A stretch of DNA of 64,000 nt from Planctomycetaceae bacterium (GCA_006969385.1 CP030884.1:3224001-3288000), one strand, 5' to 3'. Shown: positions 9,015 to 18,244, counted from the stretch's first letter. Program-made: numbers and translations. The notes: a model not told the origin generated them from the letters alone.

Positions 9015-10630
9015 AGCGCGGCGGCTTCCTTCGTGTGGCCAGTATGTTGCGTGGGTATCGGCGCTGTGGTTATCTCGCCGACGGCCTCTTCGCCGATTGC
9101 GTCATCTGCGTATAACGCGAACACCGTGATGCCGTTTGCTTCAAAGTAAGGCCGATGCGACAGCAGGTACGTCTCGTTCATCTTCGAACTCAATATCACC
9201 GCGTCGATATTGTGATCGACCGCCTCGTCGCGTCCGACGATCGGCCATCCCCACAGTTGCGTGCCGTGCAGCCTGGCGTCGTCGTCAATGATGCATCGGA
9301 TATCGAGTTCGCAATCCGCCAACGCAGCTGCCAACGTGCGTGTATGTCGCCCCGCGCCGTAAATGGCGACGCGTTTATGCCTGCGTTGCTTGACTATTTC
9401 AACGGTCGCCTGAAACCGTCGCCTTGCGTTTTCGTCGGCGGCATTAGATACGGCGGCGGCGCGCATCGAGATCGGGCGGTCGACGGGCCAGGGAATGGCG
9501 GGACGTTCGATGAGGATCCGCAACATAGCTTCGAGTTGATCCAGTCTAGGGGCAGGGTCGAAGGCTGTCATCGCTGCAGCCTGTGCTCGTGCCGCAATCT
9601 CCGTTCGGTCATTCGGATGTTGTGCGAGATGATGTAAATGATCTGCAGCTTGGTCGGTTTCGCCAACATCAAACAACAATGCTGTCTCATTATCGCGGAC
9701 CAGATCGACGCCGGCGGCGGCACCGCGCGAAAGCACCGGCACGCAGCCATGTCGCATGGCTTCCATCAATTGCATGCTCTGACCTTCGTAAGCCGACGCC
9801 AGTAGCAAGACCTGTTGCGAACACCAAAACGGCCCCATCTCATTAGGCGGCAAAGGTTCGTGAATCTCGATCACGCGCTGTTGCACGCTTTCGTTTAGGT
9901 GATCGGCCCGCTGCTTCAGCTTGGGCAGCAATGGTCCGCAACCCACCAGCGTAAGAACGAAATCGCAACCGCGGCGCGACAATTTTTCCGCAATGGTTAC
10001 CAAGTCGCTCGCGCGCTTGGCCGCGTCTTCAAAGCGACCGGCGTAGGCGATTCGCAGCGGACCGCGAGTCGTTACGACATGCCTTACCGAGGCGTCATCC
10101 GAATCCATCGATAGGGGGCACGGCAGATGATGCGTCTGAAGTACGTCGATCTCGCGATGTGCACCGCGTTCGGTAAGGCGTCGATAGCCTTCTGCCGTGT
10201 TGCTGATCAGCGCACCGCAGATGGGCAGAAAATGCTTTAGCATCTTATATTCATACGCGTGATTCAGGTGATTCCAACCGACGCAGCGAACATCCTGAGG
10301 TCGATGCAGCGATAGCGCTGCGACGTGTTCGTAACTCTGTTCGATCGTGCTGGGAAAGAAGACTGCCGGCAATGCGCGGGCGTACGCTCGCTGAACGGCC
10401 TGCCACTGCGTTGCATTATCAATGGCAGGTAAAACCTGAATGTCGATGTCATACGCGTGTGCAACTTCCTCCACATTCAACGATTGGTATTCCGCGTTCG
10501 CCTCATGCGCGAGAACCTGCACAGTCCAGCCGCGACGCGCCAAGTGCGACGCCGTGTTCAATGCCCATGTCGTCATGCCATTCGGCACCAGACCGTGCGG
10601 TAAGCAAAATGCCAGCGTCCAGTCGTTCAT
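9011..10630 (-). CDS. GT4 glycosyltransferase with C-terminal Rossmann-like domain
   Basis: Residues 1-390 form a GT-B family 4 glycosyltransferase: PHGLVPNGMTTWALNTASHLARRG at the start (acceptor side), RIAYAGRFEDAAKRASDL and LTLVGCGPLLPKLK opening the donor half, and the E-x7-E region SAYEGQSMQLMEAMRHG. Residues about 430-525 add a separate domain starting KRVAIYGAGRHTRTLAAAL, a GxGxxxxT-type dinucleotide/sugar-nucleotide fold like the N-terminal part of PglD-like or CoA-binding proteins. ATG at 10630 overlaps the upstream stop by 4 bases (ATGA); in-frame sequence further upstream belongs to the neighbouring gene. Donor and acceptor sugars are unknown. Confidence 0.82.
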   Translation of the reverse strand: MNDWTLAFCLPHGLVPNGMTTWALNTASHLARRGWTVQVLAHEANAEYQSLNVEEVAHAYDIDIQVLPAIDNATQWQAVQRAYARALPAVFFPSTIEQSYEHVAALSLHRPQDVRCVGWNHLNHAYEYKMLKHFLPICGALISNTAEGYRRLTERGAHREIDVLQTHHLPCPLSMDSDDASVRHVVTTRGPLRIAYAGRFEDAAKRASDLVTIAEKLSRRGCDFVLTLVGCGPLLPKLKQRADHLNESVQQRVIEIHEPLPPNEMGPFWCSQQVLLLASAYEGQSMQLMEAMRHGCVPVLSRGAAAGVDLVRDNETALLFDVGETDQAADHLHHLAQHPNDRTEIAARAQAAAMTAFDPAPRLDQLEAMLRILIERPAIPWPVDRPISMRAAAVSNAADENARRRFQATVEIVKQRRHKRVAIYGAGRHTRTLAAALADCELDIRCIIDDDARLHGTQLWGWPIVGRDEAVDHNIDAVILSSKMNETYLLSHRPYFEANGITVFALYADDAIGEEAVGEITTAPIPTQHTGHTKEAAAL

Positions 10631-12216
10631 GTTGCGGCCACCTCCGCGTTCGATTGGGCATGATCCGCTCGACCACCTAAATCGCCCAACGAAACAACAT
10701 GAACGCCCGGTTGCGCACCGCGCCCGACGAGGCGATTGATAATGGGCGTCCCCTCGTTGGGCGTCACGATTACCAGCGTGTTTCGTGTCAAGTTCGGCCA
10801 CGCAACCGGAAAGACGCGCGGCATGCCGACGACTTTGAAGATGGCGGCGTGCGCACGATCGTCCGCAACGAACAATCGATAGCGCGCCAAGCGCTCGTCG
10901 TGTCGCATCAGATCGAGCAGCGTAAGGCCGTTAACGCCCAATCCGTAGATAACGAGATTTTGGATGTTCGAACGTGCCGCAACCAGGTCGAGCAAAGACT
11001 GATAGCGCATATCGTGTTTTGTTAGCACTGCACCGGTTTCATTGGCGTCAGCAGCACTTGAAAAAAGTATTTCCCCGGCTGCCTCGCGCGGCGGCATATT
11101 CCAAACACGGTTCACAAACTTCAAGAACCGTTCGATGTAACATGCGTGCGTAAAGTCCGTCTCTATAGTCTCACGGGCCGCATTTGCCATCGCAGCCAAT
11201 TGCGCCGGTTGATTGCTCAATGCTTCCAGTCGGTCTGTCGCCGCCGTCACATCTCCAATCGGAAACACGTAACCATTCTCACCATCCGCAATCACTTCGC
11301 GTGTGCCGCTGACCACGTCCGAGACGACCGGCACACCACCGTGAGCCATGGCTTCGAGCAGCGCCACGTTCATACCTTCCAAGCGCGACGCGAGCAGAAA
11401 CACGTCGGCCCATCGATACCACGCATTCATATCTGACGGTTCGACAGCGTCGATACGCCGGATGGAGCCACCGCGACGATTCAACTTCGGTTCCAGCGAT
11501 TCGATCAGATGGTCAACCATCCCCACGTGTGGACCGTCACCAACCAGCACCAACTCAAACGCGACGCCACGTTCCGCGAGTAACCACGCAATCGCCAACA
11601 CATCCGTGATGCGCTTGATGCCTTGTTCGATACGTCCGGCATATAGCAAGCGCAACGATCGATCTTCAAGCGCTTCGCGTTCGACCATCGGCGGTACTTC
11701 CACGCCATGTGCCATAGATGCGATATCCGCCAACCGCGCGGGCAACTTATCGGCGAGCACCTGCGCGCAGCGTTGGCTCACTGCGAGGTATTGGCTGACG
11801 ATCGGCTCGAAGCGGGTGAGGTAATCGTAATCCTGCGGGTTATCACCGTGGCACACGGCGAGCACGCGCACGGCATCGCGATGCCGCCGCACCAACTCGG
11901 CGGCAAGGCGGTAAGAGGAATCGTTAAAATTCGGCAGCAACACCATCGGAAGGTGCGCGGCAAAGGCCTCGACGCATTTCTTAAAGCCGTCATCAATCGC
12001 CGGCAACTCAACCACGTCCACGAGCGGATGCCGTTGAAGCGCTTCCGGAACGTCGATCATGCGATGACCAGCGAGGGGTCGGTGGAAAAATAGCGTCACC
12101 GGCTGCTCGCGGTCGGCGGCCCACTGGGCGACCCGCATCGCCCATGACGTCACTCCGCCGATGGTGCGGCCGTGGGGCAGTGAAATGGCGATGCGATAGG
12201 GCACGTCGGGTTCCAA
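10627..12216 (-). CDS. GT4 glycosyltransferase with C-terminal Rossmann-like domain
   Basis: First gene of the leftward cluster, 529 residues. N-terminal half: ISLPHGRTIGGVTSWAMRVA; donor half: RLLYAGRIEQGIKRITDV, ELVLVGDGPHVG, and SRLEGMNVALLEAMAHGGVP with the E-x7-E residues of family GT4. A C-terminal extension (about 405-515) begins LVIYGLGVNGLTLLDLM, again a Rossmann-like GxGxxG start, so the gene is a sister of its downstream neighbour and probably arose by duplication. It starts about 100 bases from the divergent CgeB-like gene, so both promoters must lie in that short gap. The product is probably cytoplasmic or membrane-associated. Confidence 0.82.
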   Translation of the reverse strand: MEPDVPYRIAISLPHGRTIGGVTSWAMRVAQWAADREQPVTLFFHRPLAGHRMIDVPEALQRHPLVDVVELPAIDDGFKKCVEAFAAHLPMVLLPNFNDSSYRLAAELVRRHRDAVRVLAVCHGDNPQDYDYLTRFEPIVSQYLAVSQRCAQVLADKLPARLADIASMAHGVEVPPMVEREALEDRSLRLLYAGRIEQGIKRITDVLAIAWLLAERGVAFELVLVGDGPHVGMVDHLIESLEPKLNRRGGSIRRIDAVEPSDMNAWYRWADVFLLASRLEGMNVALLEAMAHGGVPVVSDVVSGTREVIADGENGYVFPIGDVTAATDRLEALSNQPAQLAAMANAARETIETDFTHACYIERFLKFVNRVWNMPPREAAGEILFSSAADANETGAVLTKHDMRYQSLLDLVAARSNIQNLVIYGLGVNGLTLLDLMRHDERLARYRLFVADDRAHAAIFKVVGMPRVFPVAWPNLTRNTLVIVTPNEGTPIINRLVGRGAQPGVHVVSLGDLGGRADHAQSNAEVAAT

Positions 12217-12317
12217 TCTTCGGGCGCAAAATCGGCGCTGGCGCGGGCGGCACCGTCATACTCTGTTATCGGTCTTATGCATGCGAGTCTCAAGGGGCGG
12301 CGCGGTGGAGCCCGATA

Positions 12318-14813
12318 ATGTCAATGAAAGCCCGCACAAATCGCCATTCACGCGACCCAACCGATGCGACACCCCGAGATGAGGCACCCATGACCGGGCC
12401 GACCCGCGACCAGATTTTGCAGCTATTCGCCGAAGGGCGACAACCCGGATTCGTCGAGTTCGCGACCACCTATTTGGCGGCCGAACCCGGCGACGCGGAA
12501 GTGAGGCTCGCGCTCGTTCGCGCGCTAACGGAGTTCGGTCTGTTGCAGCGCGCCCACGCCACGGCGCTTGGCTTCGACGCGGCGATTCAGAGCCAGCCCG
12601 ACTTCCAACAGCTCTTGCAGCAACTGTCGCATCCCCAAAACAACGGCCGCGCCGATCTTACACATTATGAAACCAGGTTCCGCTCAAACCATGCCTTATT
12701 AACCCAACGGGTAAGTTGGGCGAAGCCGATTGTGGATGCTTGGCAAGACATCGTTGACCGCTACGAGTTACACATCACGCGGTCCGGTCAATTCGAGATT
12801 TTCGACTGCCGCGAACAACGATGGCGACCTTGCTTTGGGTTACACAGGCCGGAAGAAACGCACGAGTCGATTCGCCGTACCGTCGAAAACCGCGTCATTA
12901 CGCCAATCATCATCGAGGGTCTCGCACTGGGGCAGCACGTACCCTTATACGTCAACGCCACGCGCCACACGGTGCATACCTCCTCACCCTACATCTTCGT
13001 AGTCGAAACGGACTTGCATGCGTGGGTGTTGGCGTTGGCGCTCGGTGATTGGTCGCAAGTGTTTAACGAAGAGCGCGTCGTTTTTTGCGGCGGCGAAACG
13101 GCTTACGCCCAGCTCGATGAAGCCATCGCCGCGCGACCTTCTGCACCTATCCCGAGTTCGGTGATCCGGCCGCCCAGTTGGCAGACGCCGACCGAAGGCG
13201 GCGGTGCTCAGGCGCGCGTGGTACAACTTAAAGCCGATAACGAAGCACGCGTAAGAGACGCCCGCGCGGCGGCGGAAGCCAAGTACGAAGATCGCGACCG
13301 ACCCTATTGGGCACAGCGGTATCAACAAGCGCTGCGGGACGACGGTCCCCCATTGCGGGTACTCGCCGTCACCAGCCGCTTTACAACGGTCTTGAAATAT
13401 GCCACGCGCGACGCGCTTCGCGCCTTGGAATCTGCTGGTTGCCAAACGCGTTTGTTTATCGAGCCCGACGATCATAGCTATGTCGCGCCGACCGAAGTGC
13501 TGAAGAGCTTCGTCGAATACGAGCCCGATCTGTTGTTGTTGATCGATCACACGCGCGCGACGCAGGCCGTTTGGGCCATCGAGAATATTCCCGTGTTAAG
13601 TTGGGTGCAGGATCGCTTGCCCTGGCTCTTCGATCGCAGCGCCGGCCTCGCCTTGGGCAAACTCGACTTTCTGATGGGGCATAGCAAGCGCGAGCTGACC
13701 GAGCAATTCGGTTATGCGGCGGAGCGATTCTATAGCTGCAACATGGCTACGGATGTCGCACTGCTGACAGACGAAAGCGAGTTACAAAACCCCGCGCGTT
13801 ACGACTGCGAAGTCGCCTTTGCCAGCCACGCGTCGGAAACGCCGGAAGCCTTCACACAGTCGCGATTGGTCGCCTGCGATAACGATGCCACGCGCAGTTA
13901 CGTCACCAATATTGCGGCGGAGCTGACGCGACGGTTTGACGCAGGCGTACTCAATGGTGCGATTAACTTCCGTCAGCTGCTTGCGACGGTTGCACAACAG
14001 ACGGGCATCACGCTGCGCGGCGACATCTGCTCGACCTTGATTGCCGAATTCGCGCGACCCTTAACGGAGCGGTTGATCAGACAGCAAACCATGCGTTGGG
14101 CGGCAACGTGGGCCGATGCAGCGGGTGCACGATTTCATGTATATGGGCGCGGCTGGGAGCAACATCCCGAGTTTGCAAGATTTGCAAAGGGCGAAATCCC
14201 ACACGGACCGGCGCTCGGTGCGGCGTTCCGTCGTGCCAAGGTCAATCTGCACGCCGGTTGTAACCACGCCTTGCATCAACGCGTGCTCGACGGCTTGGGG
14301 GCCGGGGGCTTTTTTCTATTACGACGACATGCCGCCGACAGCGCGAGTGGCCTAGCTCGGGCTGTGGTGAACCACGTACACGAAAACGGGCTTGTGCCGC
14401 CGGCGGAATTTCTCGCAACGGACCTGCCGCAACCTTGGAATTCGATCTATCTGCACATCTGTCGCGACAAGGGCACCGACCCGAGCGAACCGCTGCAACT
14501 TAACGAACGCAACTGGGCGCGTCTCAATCGCATCGCGCTGGCCTGTGAAGAAAAGGCACCCGATCAACTGTGGCCCGAATTGAATGAGGTGACATTCGGA
14601 AGCCAAGCCGAGTTTGTCGAGCGGCTCGAATGGATCATGGCCAAGCCCGACCGCCGCCGAAGCATCGTCGAATCGATGCGACAGCCCGTCTTGAAGTACT
14701 TCAGTTACGACGCTCTGATGAATAAGACCTTGTCGTGGATGTTGGAAGTGCTCCGCTCAAACGGTGATTCACCACGAGCGACGTCGCCGATGCTATCGGA
14801 AGCAAACGCGTGA
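12318..14813 (+). CDS. CgeB/DUF3880-like glycosyltransferase (putative)
   Basis: The 831-residue protein has three parts: a TPR-like helical start (about 30-110), a central domain of unknown type (about 130-310), and a C-terminal GT-B-like part. The last includes LRVLAVTSRFTTVLKYATRD, EPDLLLLIDHTRATQAVW, FHVYGRGWEQHPEF and KVNLHAGCNHALHQRVLDGLGAGGFFLL, which match the CgeB/spore-coat type (PF13524-like) where a bad-performing-motif search would focus. Start chosen at 12318 because GGAG lies 7 bases upstream; ATG 12390 (GAGG 5 bases upstream) is a real alternative. It diverges from the GT4 cluster and is coupled by a GTGA overlap to the sulfotransferase gene. Confidence 0.65.
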   Translation: MSMKARTNRHSRDPTDATPRDEAPMTGPTRDQILQLFAEGRQPGFVEFATTYLAAEPGDAEVRLALVRALTEFGLLQRAHATALGFDAAIQSQPDFQQLLQQLSHPQNNGRADLTHYETRFRSNHALLTQRVSWAKPIVDAWQDIVDRYELHITRSGQFEIFDCREQRWRPCFGLHRPEETHESIRRTVENRVITPIIIEGLALGQHVPLYVNATRHTVHTSSPYIFVVETDLHAWVLALALGDWSQVFNEERVVFCGGETAYAQLDEAIAARPSAPIPSSVIRPPSWQTPTEGGGAQARVVQLKADNEARVRDARAAAEAKYEDRDRPYWAQRYQQALRDDGPPLRVLAVTSRFTTVLKYATRDALRALESAGCQTRLFIEPDDHSYVAPTEVLKSFVEYEPDLLLLIDHTRATQAVWAIENIPVLSWVQDRLPWLFDRSAGLALGKLDFLMGHSKRELTEQFGYAAERFYSCNMATDVALLTDESELQNPARYDCEVAFASHASETPEAFTQSRLVACDNDATRSYVTNIAAELTRRFDAGVLNGAINFRQLLATVAQQTGITLRGDICSTLIAEFARPLTERLIRQQTMRWAATWADAAGARFHVYGRGWEQHPEFARFAKGEIPHGPALGAAFRRAKVNLHAGCNHALHQRVLDGLGAGGFFLLRRHAADSASGLARAVVNHVHENGLVPPAEFLATDLPQPWNSIYLHICRDKGTDPSEPLQLNERNWARLNRIALACEEKAPDQLWPELNEVTFGSQAEFVERLEWIMAKPDRRRSIVESMRQPVLKYFSYDALMNKTLSWMLEVLRSNGDSPRATSPMLSEANA

Positions 14814-15592
14814 TCGATCGTCAATGGCCTCAGTCAGAGTACCTCGTGAACCATCGGCATCGGTTCGTCTTGTGCCCAATTCCCAAAGTCGCATCGAGCA
14901 GCCTGAAGCAATGGTTCATTTCGACCTTAGATGCTACGGACCTGCCTGCCGACGCATCGGGTCGACCGCATCTTGCGTTGGCAGAATGGTCGCGCGGGCA
15001 AGACAAGACCAACATAGACGGATATCGCTTCGTCGCGTTCGTGCGCGAACCCGCACGACGGTTGGTATCGGCGTACCTGCAAAAGGTCGTCGTTCGGTGG
15101 GACGTTCCGGAATCTCCCGGCCGCGCGGTCGTGCAACAGGTTCAGCGACGATCGGCTCATAAGATTGATTACGAACGGGGTATCACCTTTCGCGAGTTCG
15201 TAAAGGCCGTTTGCGAACGACCCGAGGCGGAGATGGATGTGCATTGGCGACCGCAGCATACGTTTCTGCCAAGCGCTTTTCCGCGCGCGAATATCGATCT
15301 ATTGGGTCGCGTCGAAAACTTTGAAGACGATTTGATGCGAATCAACGAAACGATCAGTTTGCAAACGACAACTGAGTTCAGCGCTTTGCGGCTCGATTAT
15401 CAAGAAGACATCATGATTGGCGCGGCCGATTGGTCGGCGGAGCGCCTGCGCGAGCGCGGTGCGTTTCCCGCGTGGCGTTCCTTTCTCGATGCGGCCCTGG
15501 TCGCGCAAATCTGTGATTTTTATGCGGCGGACTACCAAGCTTTCGGATACGCGACGCCGACTATTGAGCCGAGCATGGCGCGTGCTGACTAA
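14810..15592 (+). CDS. Sulfotransferase family 2-like protein
   Basis: The 260-residue product has the PAPS 5'-phosphosulfate loop CPIPKVASSSLKQW (residues 22-35, Lys26) and the 3'-phosphate motif FVAFVREPARRLVSAYL (74-90, Arg79 and Ser88). The spacing fits carbohydrate sulfotransferases of the Sulfotransfer_2 type, which move sulfate from PAPS onto a glycan hydroxyl. The GTG start overlaps the TGA of the CgeB-like gene (GTGA), so the two are translationally coupled. A late HWRPQHTFLPS segment, common in this family, supports the call. It implies that the locus builds a sulfated glycan. No transmembrane anchor is seen. Confidence 0.85.
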   Translation: MIDRQWPQSEYLVNHRHRFVLCPIPKVASSSLKQWFISTLDATDLPADASGRPHLALAEWSRGQDKTNIDGYRFVAFVREPARRLVSAYLQKVVVRWDVPESPGRAVVQQVQRRSAHKIDYERGITFREFVKAVCERPEAEMDVHWRPQHTFLPSAFPRANIDLLGRVENFEDDLMRINETISLQTTTEFSALRLDYQEDIMIGAADWSAERLRERGAFPAWRSFLDAALVAQICDFYAADYQAFGYATPTIEPSMARAD

Positions 15593-15752
15593 GCCTTTGC
15601 GCGGCGTGCGCAAAGCGAGTCCGAACCATCCGGACTGTTTTCAAGTTCGTCGCCGTCGCAAATCGCGCTTTTTGGCATCGCCACCGCATGATTTTAGGAA
15701 CCCCCGGTTCGGGATCACGTCATTCATCGCTTTCGTAAACCCTGTCGCAATC
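15593..15752. other. Intergenic region without a gene
   Basis: No coding frame with family features was found between the sulfotransferase and the thiolase promoter. The stretch just after the stop repeats the GCGCGGCGTGCGCAAAGCG type of G/C-rich sequence but forms no convincing terminator. Confidence 0.4.
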
Positions 15753-15758
15753 TATAAT
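15753..15758 (+). promoter_or_regulatory. -10 element TATAAT upstream of thiolase
   Basis: A perfect TATAAT stands about 120 bases before the thiolase ATG. The region 17 bases upstream (CTTTCG) is a poor -35, so activity may need an activator or the call may be chance. Confidence 0.4.
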
Positions 15759-15877
15759 AACGACGTGAGGCCTCCGGGATTGGTGCCGCGGTAAATGGCC
15801 GCCACCGTGACCGTGGGCCCCGCAATTAGACATGCAGCAAAGTACGACAACGTGTTGGCATAGATGGAGTCAAGACC

Positions 15878-17059
15878 ATGAAACGAAGCGTGATAGTGGG
15901 GGCCAAGCGTAGCCCGATGGGGCGATTTTTGGGAACGCTGAGCCCGTTGACCGCGCCTGAAATAGCGGCGCAGGTCGCCAAAGATCTGATCGAAGAAGTG
16001 GGTTGCCCCGTGGGTGATGTTGATTGGGCCTTGGTTGGCCAGGTACTGCAAGCCGGCGTCGGTCAAAACCCCGCACGCCAAGTCGCCTTGAAGGCAGGCT
16101 TACCGCCGACCATTACCGCCGTCACGGTGAATCAAGTTTGCGGTAGCGGTTTGCGCGCCGCGATGAATGCGGATAACAACATCCGCTTGGGCGAAGCACA
16201 CATCATTTTGACCGGCGGTATGGAGAGCATGAGCAACGCGCCGCACTACGTGCGGCGTCATCGCACGGGCGAGAAGTTTGGCCATGCGACGCTCGAAGAT
16301 GGCATGCTTTACGATGGTCTGACGTGCCCATTCGAAGGGTGGGCCATGGGTTGCGCGGCGGACTACACGGCAGATAAGTACGGCGTTAGTCGCGAAGATC
16401 AGGACCGTTTCGCCGTGCAAAGTCATCATCGCGCCGCCAAGGCTGCCGGCGAAAACATGTTTAAGGATTTTGTGACGCCGATCGAAGTTCCCGGTCGCAA
16501 AGGCCCGACCGTGCTAAGCGCCGACGAAACCATCCGCGCCGATGTGAGCATGGATGACTTGGCGAAGTTGCGACCGGCCTTTGGGAAAGAGGGGACCGTC
16601 ACTGCCGGCAATGCGTCGCAGCTATCGGATGGTGCCGCGATGGCTCTGATCGCATGCGAGGATGATGCGGCCCAGCGCGGATGGAAACCGCGAGCCCGTA
16701 TCCTGTCGCACACCACTTTCGGTGTTGAGCCTAAGGAATTGTTCATCGCACCTGTCGGTGCGGTGCGCGAAGCCGTCGATAAGGCGGACCTGAAACTGAG
16801 CGACATCGACCTTTTCGAGATCAACGAGGCTTTTGCCTCTCAGATGGTCGCGTGTATGCGACAACTCGAACTGACCGAGGATCGGGTGAATATTTTTGGC
16901 GGCGGAATCGCGCTGGGGCACCCGATCGGGGCCAGCGGCACGCGCATCCTGGTTACGCTACTTAACGCTTTGGAACGGCAGGACTTGCGCTACGGCGTGG
17001 CGTCGCTCTGCCTCGGCGGCGGCAACGCGGTGGCGATGGTGGTCGAGCGGCTCAAATAG
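15878..17059 (+). CDS. Acetyl-CoA C-acetyltransferase (thiolase)
   Basis: 393 residues, the usual thiolase length. It catalyses Claisen condensation or thiolysis of acyl-CoA. The nucleophilic cysteine is in VNQVCGSGLRA (Cys88), the active-site His in GGGIALGHPIGASGTRI (about 350), and the second catalytic Cys in SLCLGGGNAVAM (about 380). NEAFA is present at about 315, as in biosynthetic thiolases (AtoB/PhaA type). GGAG lies 8 bases before the ATG. It is a single gene with a strong bidirectional terminator downstream, so its pathway partner (acetoacetyl-CoA use or beta-oxidation) is not visible here. Confidence 0.93.
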   Translation: MKRSVIVGAKRSPMGRFLGTLSPLTAPEIAAQVAKDLIEEVGCPVGDVDWALVGQVLQAGVGQNPARQVALKAGLPPTITAVTVNQVCGSGLRAAMNADNNIRLGEAHIILTGGMESMSNAPHYVRRHRTGEKFGHATLEDGMLYDGLTCPFEGWAMGCAADYTADKYGVSREDQDRFAVQSHHRAAKAAGENMFKDFVTPIEVPGRKGPTVLSADETIRADVSMDDLAKLRPAFGKEGTVTAGNASQLSDGAAMALIACEDDAAQRGWKPRARILSHTTFGVEPKELFIAPVGAVREAVDKADLKLSDIDLFEINEAFASQMVACMRQLELTEDRVNIFGGGIALGHPIGASGTRILVTLLNALERQDLRYGVASLCLGGGNAVAMVVERLK

Positions 17060-17095
17060 AGCCTCAACAGGTACGAAAAAAAAGTTGTAAAAATT

Positions 17096-17143
17096 AAAAA
17101 AACGGAGGGTGCCGCCGTGGCAGGAGCACCTTCCGTTTTTTTG
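17096..17143. terminator. Bidirectional intrinsic terminator
   Basis: AAAACGGAGGGTGC and GCACCTTCCGTTTT form a stem (one G-T wobble) around a 13-base loop, with A-tract on one side and T-tract on the other. It can stop both the rightward thiolase transcript and the leftward lysine-rich gene transcript. Confidence 0.85.
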
Positions 17144-17222
17144 ATAGGCATTTGCGTTAGCAAACACCAAAGGTTGGTTGGCTTCGTCGCACCGTTGCGT
17201 CAAAGCCGAATGTTGTTGGCTA

Positions 17223-17426
17223 CTAGCGTCGCTTCTTCTTCGAAGCTCTGCGCTTCGACTTCTTCTTAGAAGTCTTCTTCTTCGAAGTTTTCTTCCGTTT
17301 TTTGGAAGCTTTCTTCTTGGAAGCTTTCTTCTTTTTCTTCGAAGCTTTCTTCCTCGTAGCCTTCTTACGACTGGCCTTCTTCTTGGAGGCCTTCTTCTTG
17401 GTGCCGCTCTTCTTGCGTTTCGCCAT
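17223..17426 (-). CDS. Lysine-rich histone H1-tail-like protein
   Basis: A 67-residue protein made almost only of Lys, Ala, Ser, Arg and Thr in repeats of the form KKKASKK/KKATRK. It looks like the C-terminal tail of histone H1 and like bacterial H1-like proteins (Hc1/AlgP type) that bind and compact DNA without a fold. Start: ATG at 17426 with a near-perfect AGGAGG about 8 bases upstream; an in-frame longer reading has no ribosome site. Promoter TTGACA-16-TAGACT is just upstream. DNA binding is inferred from composition only. A low-complexity open frame by chance is unlikely given the strong promoter, ribosome site and terminator. Confidence 0.8.
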   Translation of the reverse strand: MAKRKKSGTKKKASKKKASRKKATRKKASKKKKKASKKKASKKRKKTSKKKTSKKKSKRRASKKKRR

Positions 17427-17451
17427 AAGCGTCACCTCCTTTCTGAAAAAA

Positions 17452-17479
17452 AGTCTAGACGAGGCCAAGAACTTGTCAA
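17452..17479 (-). promoter_or_regulatory. Promoter of lysine-rich protein gene
   Basis: On the minus strand TTGACA (17474-17479), a 16-base spacer, then TAGACT (17452-17457). The predicted transcript starts about 20 bases before the ATG, which leaves room for the Shine-Dalgarno. Confidence 0.75.
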
Positions 17480-17488
17480 CAAAAAAAC

Positions 17489-17517
17489 TTGACCACGGTA
17501 CCTATTTTTCTTATTCG
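17489..17517 (+). promoter_or_regulatory. Candidate promoter of gph
   Basis: TTGACC (17489-17494), a 17-base spacer, and TATTCG (17512-17517) lie about 35 bases before the gph ATG. It stands back to back with the lysine-rich gene promoter, only 9 bases apart, so the two may compete. Confidence 0.5.
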
Positions 17518-17551
17518 GCAACTTTTGTCTAAATCATGATATAAAGCGCTC

Positions 17552-18244
17552 ATGAACGCGCTTCAAACATCAAATTCTTACTCGATCGACGCCGTCATCT
17601 TCGATTTAGACGGCACGCTAGTTGATTCCGTCGGTGATATCGCCAACGCGGTTAACTTTGCATTGCAACAACTCGGCTTATCGACGGTCAGTCAGGATCA
17701 TGTGCGCGGTTGGATTGGTGCGGGGCTACCGGTGCTATGTCAACGCGCTGCCGATCACTCGGGTATCGCCGATCGTTGGGCCGACATCGAGCAACATGCG
17801 CGACCGTATTATCAGAAGCATTGCGCCGATATGACGCGCGTCTTCGATGGCGTTGCCGAGCTGCTCGACTACGGCCGAGAGAGCGACCTTCCGATGTCGG
17901 TGTTGTCGAATAAGCCGCACGACATGGTGGTCGCCGTCCTGGATGCGCTTGAACTTGGCGACTACTTCGTATTGGCCAAGGGCTACCTCGATGAGACCAC
18001 CAAAAAGCCAAATGCCGGGCCGGCGCTTGAGCTTTGTCGCGCGATGAACACGCCGCCCGAACGCGTCGCGTTGGTCGGCGATTCGGTGATCGATATTGAG
18101 ACGGCGCGCAATGCCGGCATGATCTCAATGGCGGTCGCATGGGGGTTTGAAGAGGTCGATTCGTTAAGGTCGCGCGAGCCCGATTTAATGGTCAATTCAT
18201 GCGGCGAACTGATCGAACGACTGACGGCGTCGCGTGCGGTTTGA
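17552..18244 (+). CDS. gph: HAD-family phosphatase, phosphoglycolate phosphatase-like
   Basis: 230 residues with HAD motif I AVIFDLDGTLVDS (nucleophile Asp18, acid Asp20), motif II MSVLSNKP (about 113-120), motif III Lys in TKKPNAGP and motif IV VALVGDSVIDIETARNAGM. The helical cap between motifs I and II and the overall length fit Gph, which removes 2-phosphoglycolate made by DNA repair or RuBisCO-type oxygenation. Related pyrophosphatases and beta-phosphoglucomutases share these motifs, so substrate is less certain than family. It converges on pyrK. Confidence 0.8.
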   Translation: MNALQTSNSYSIDAVIFDLDGTLVDSVGDIANAVNFALQQLGLSTVSQDHVRGWIGAGLPVLCQRAADHSGIADRWADIEQHARPYYQKHCADMTRVFDGVAELLDYGRESDLPMSVLSNKPHDMVVAVLDALELGDYFVLAKGYLDETTKKPNAGPALELCRAMNTPPERVALVGDSVIDIETARNAGMISMAVAWGFEEVDSLRSREPDLMVNSCGELIERLTASRAV

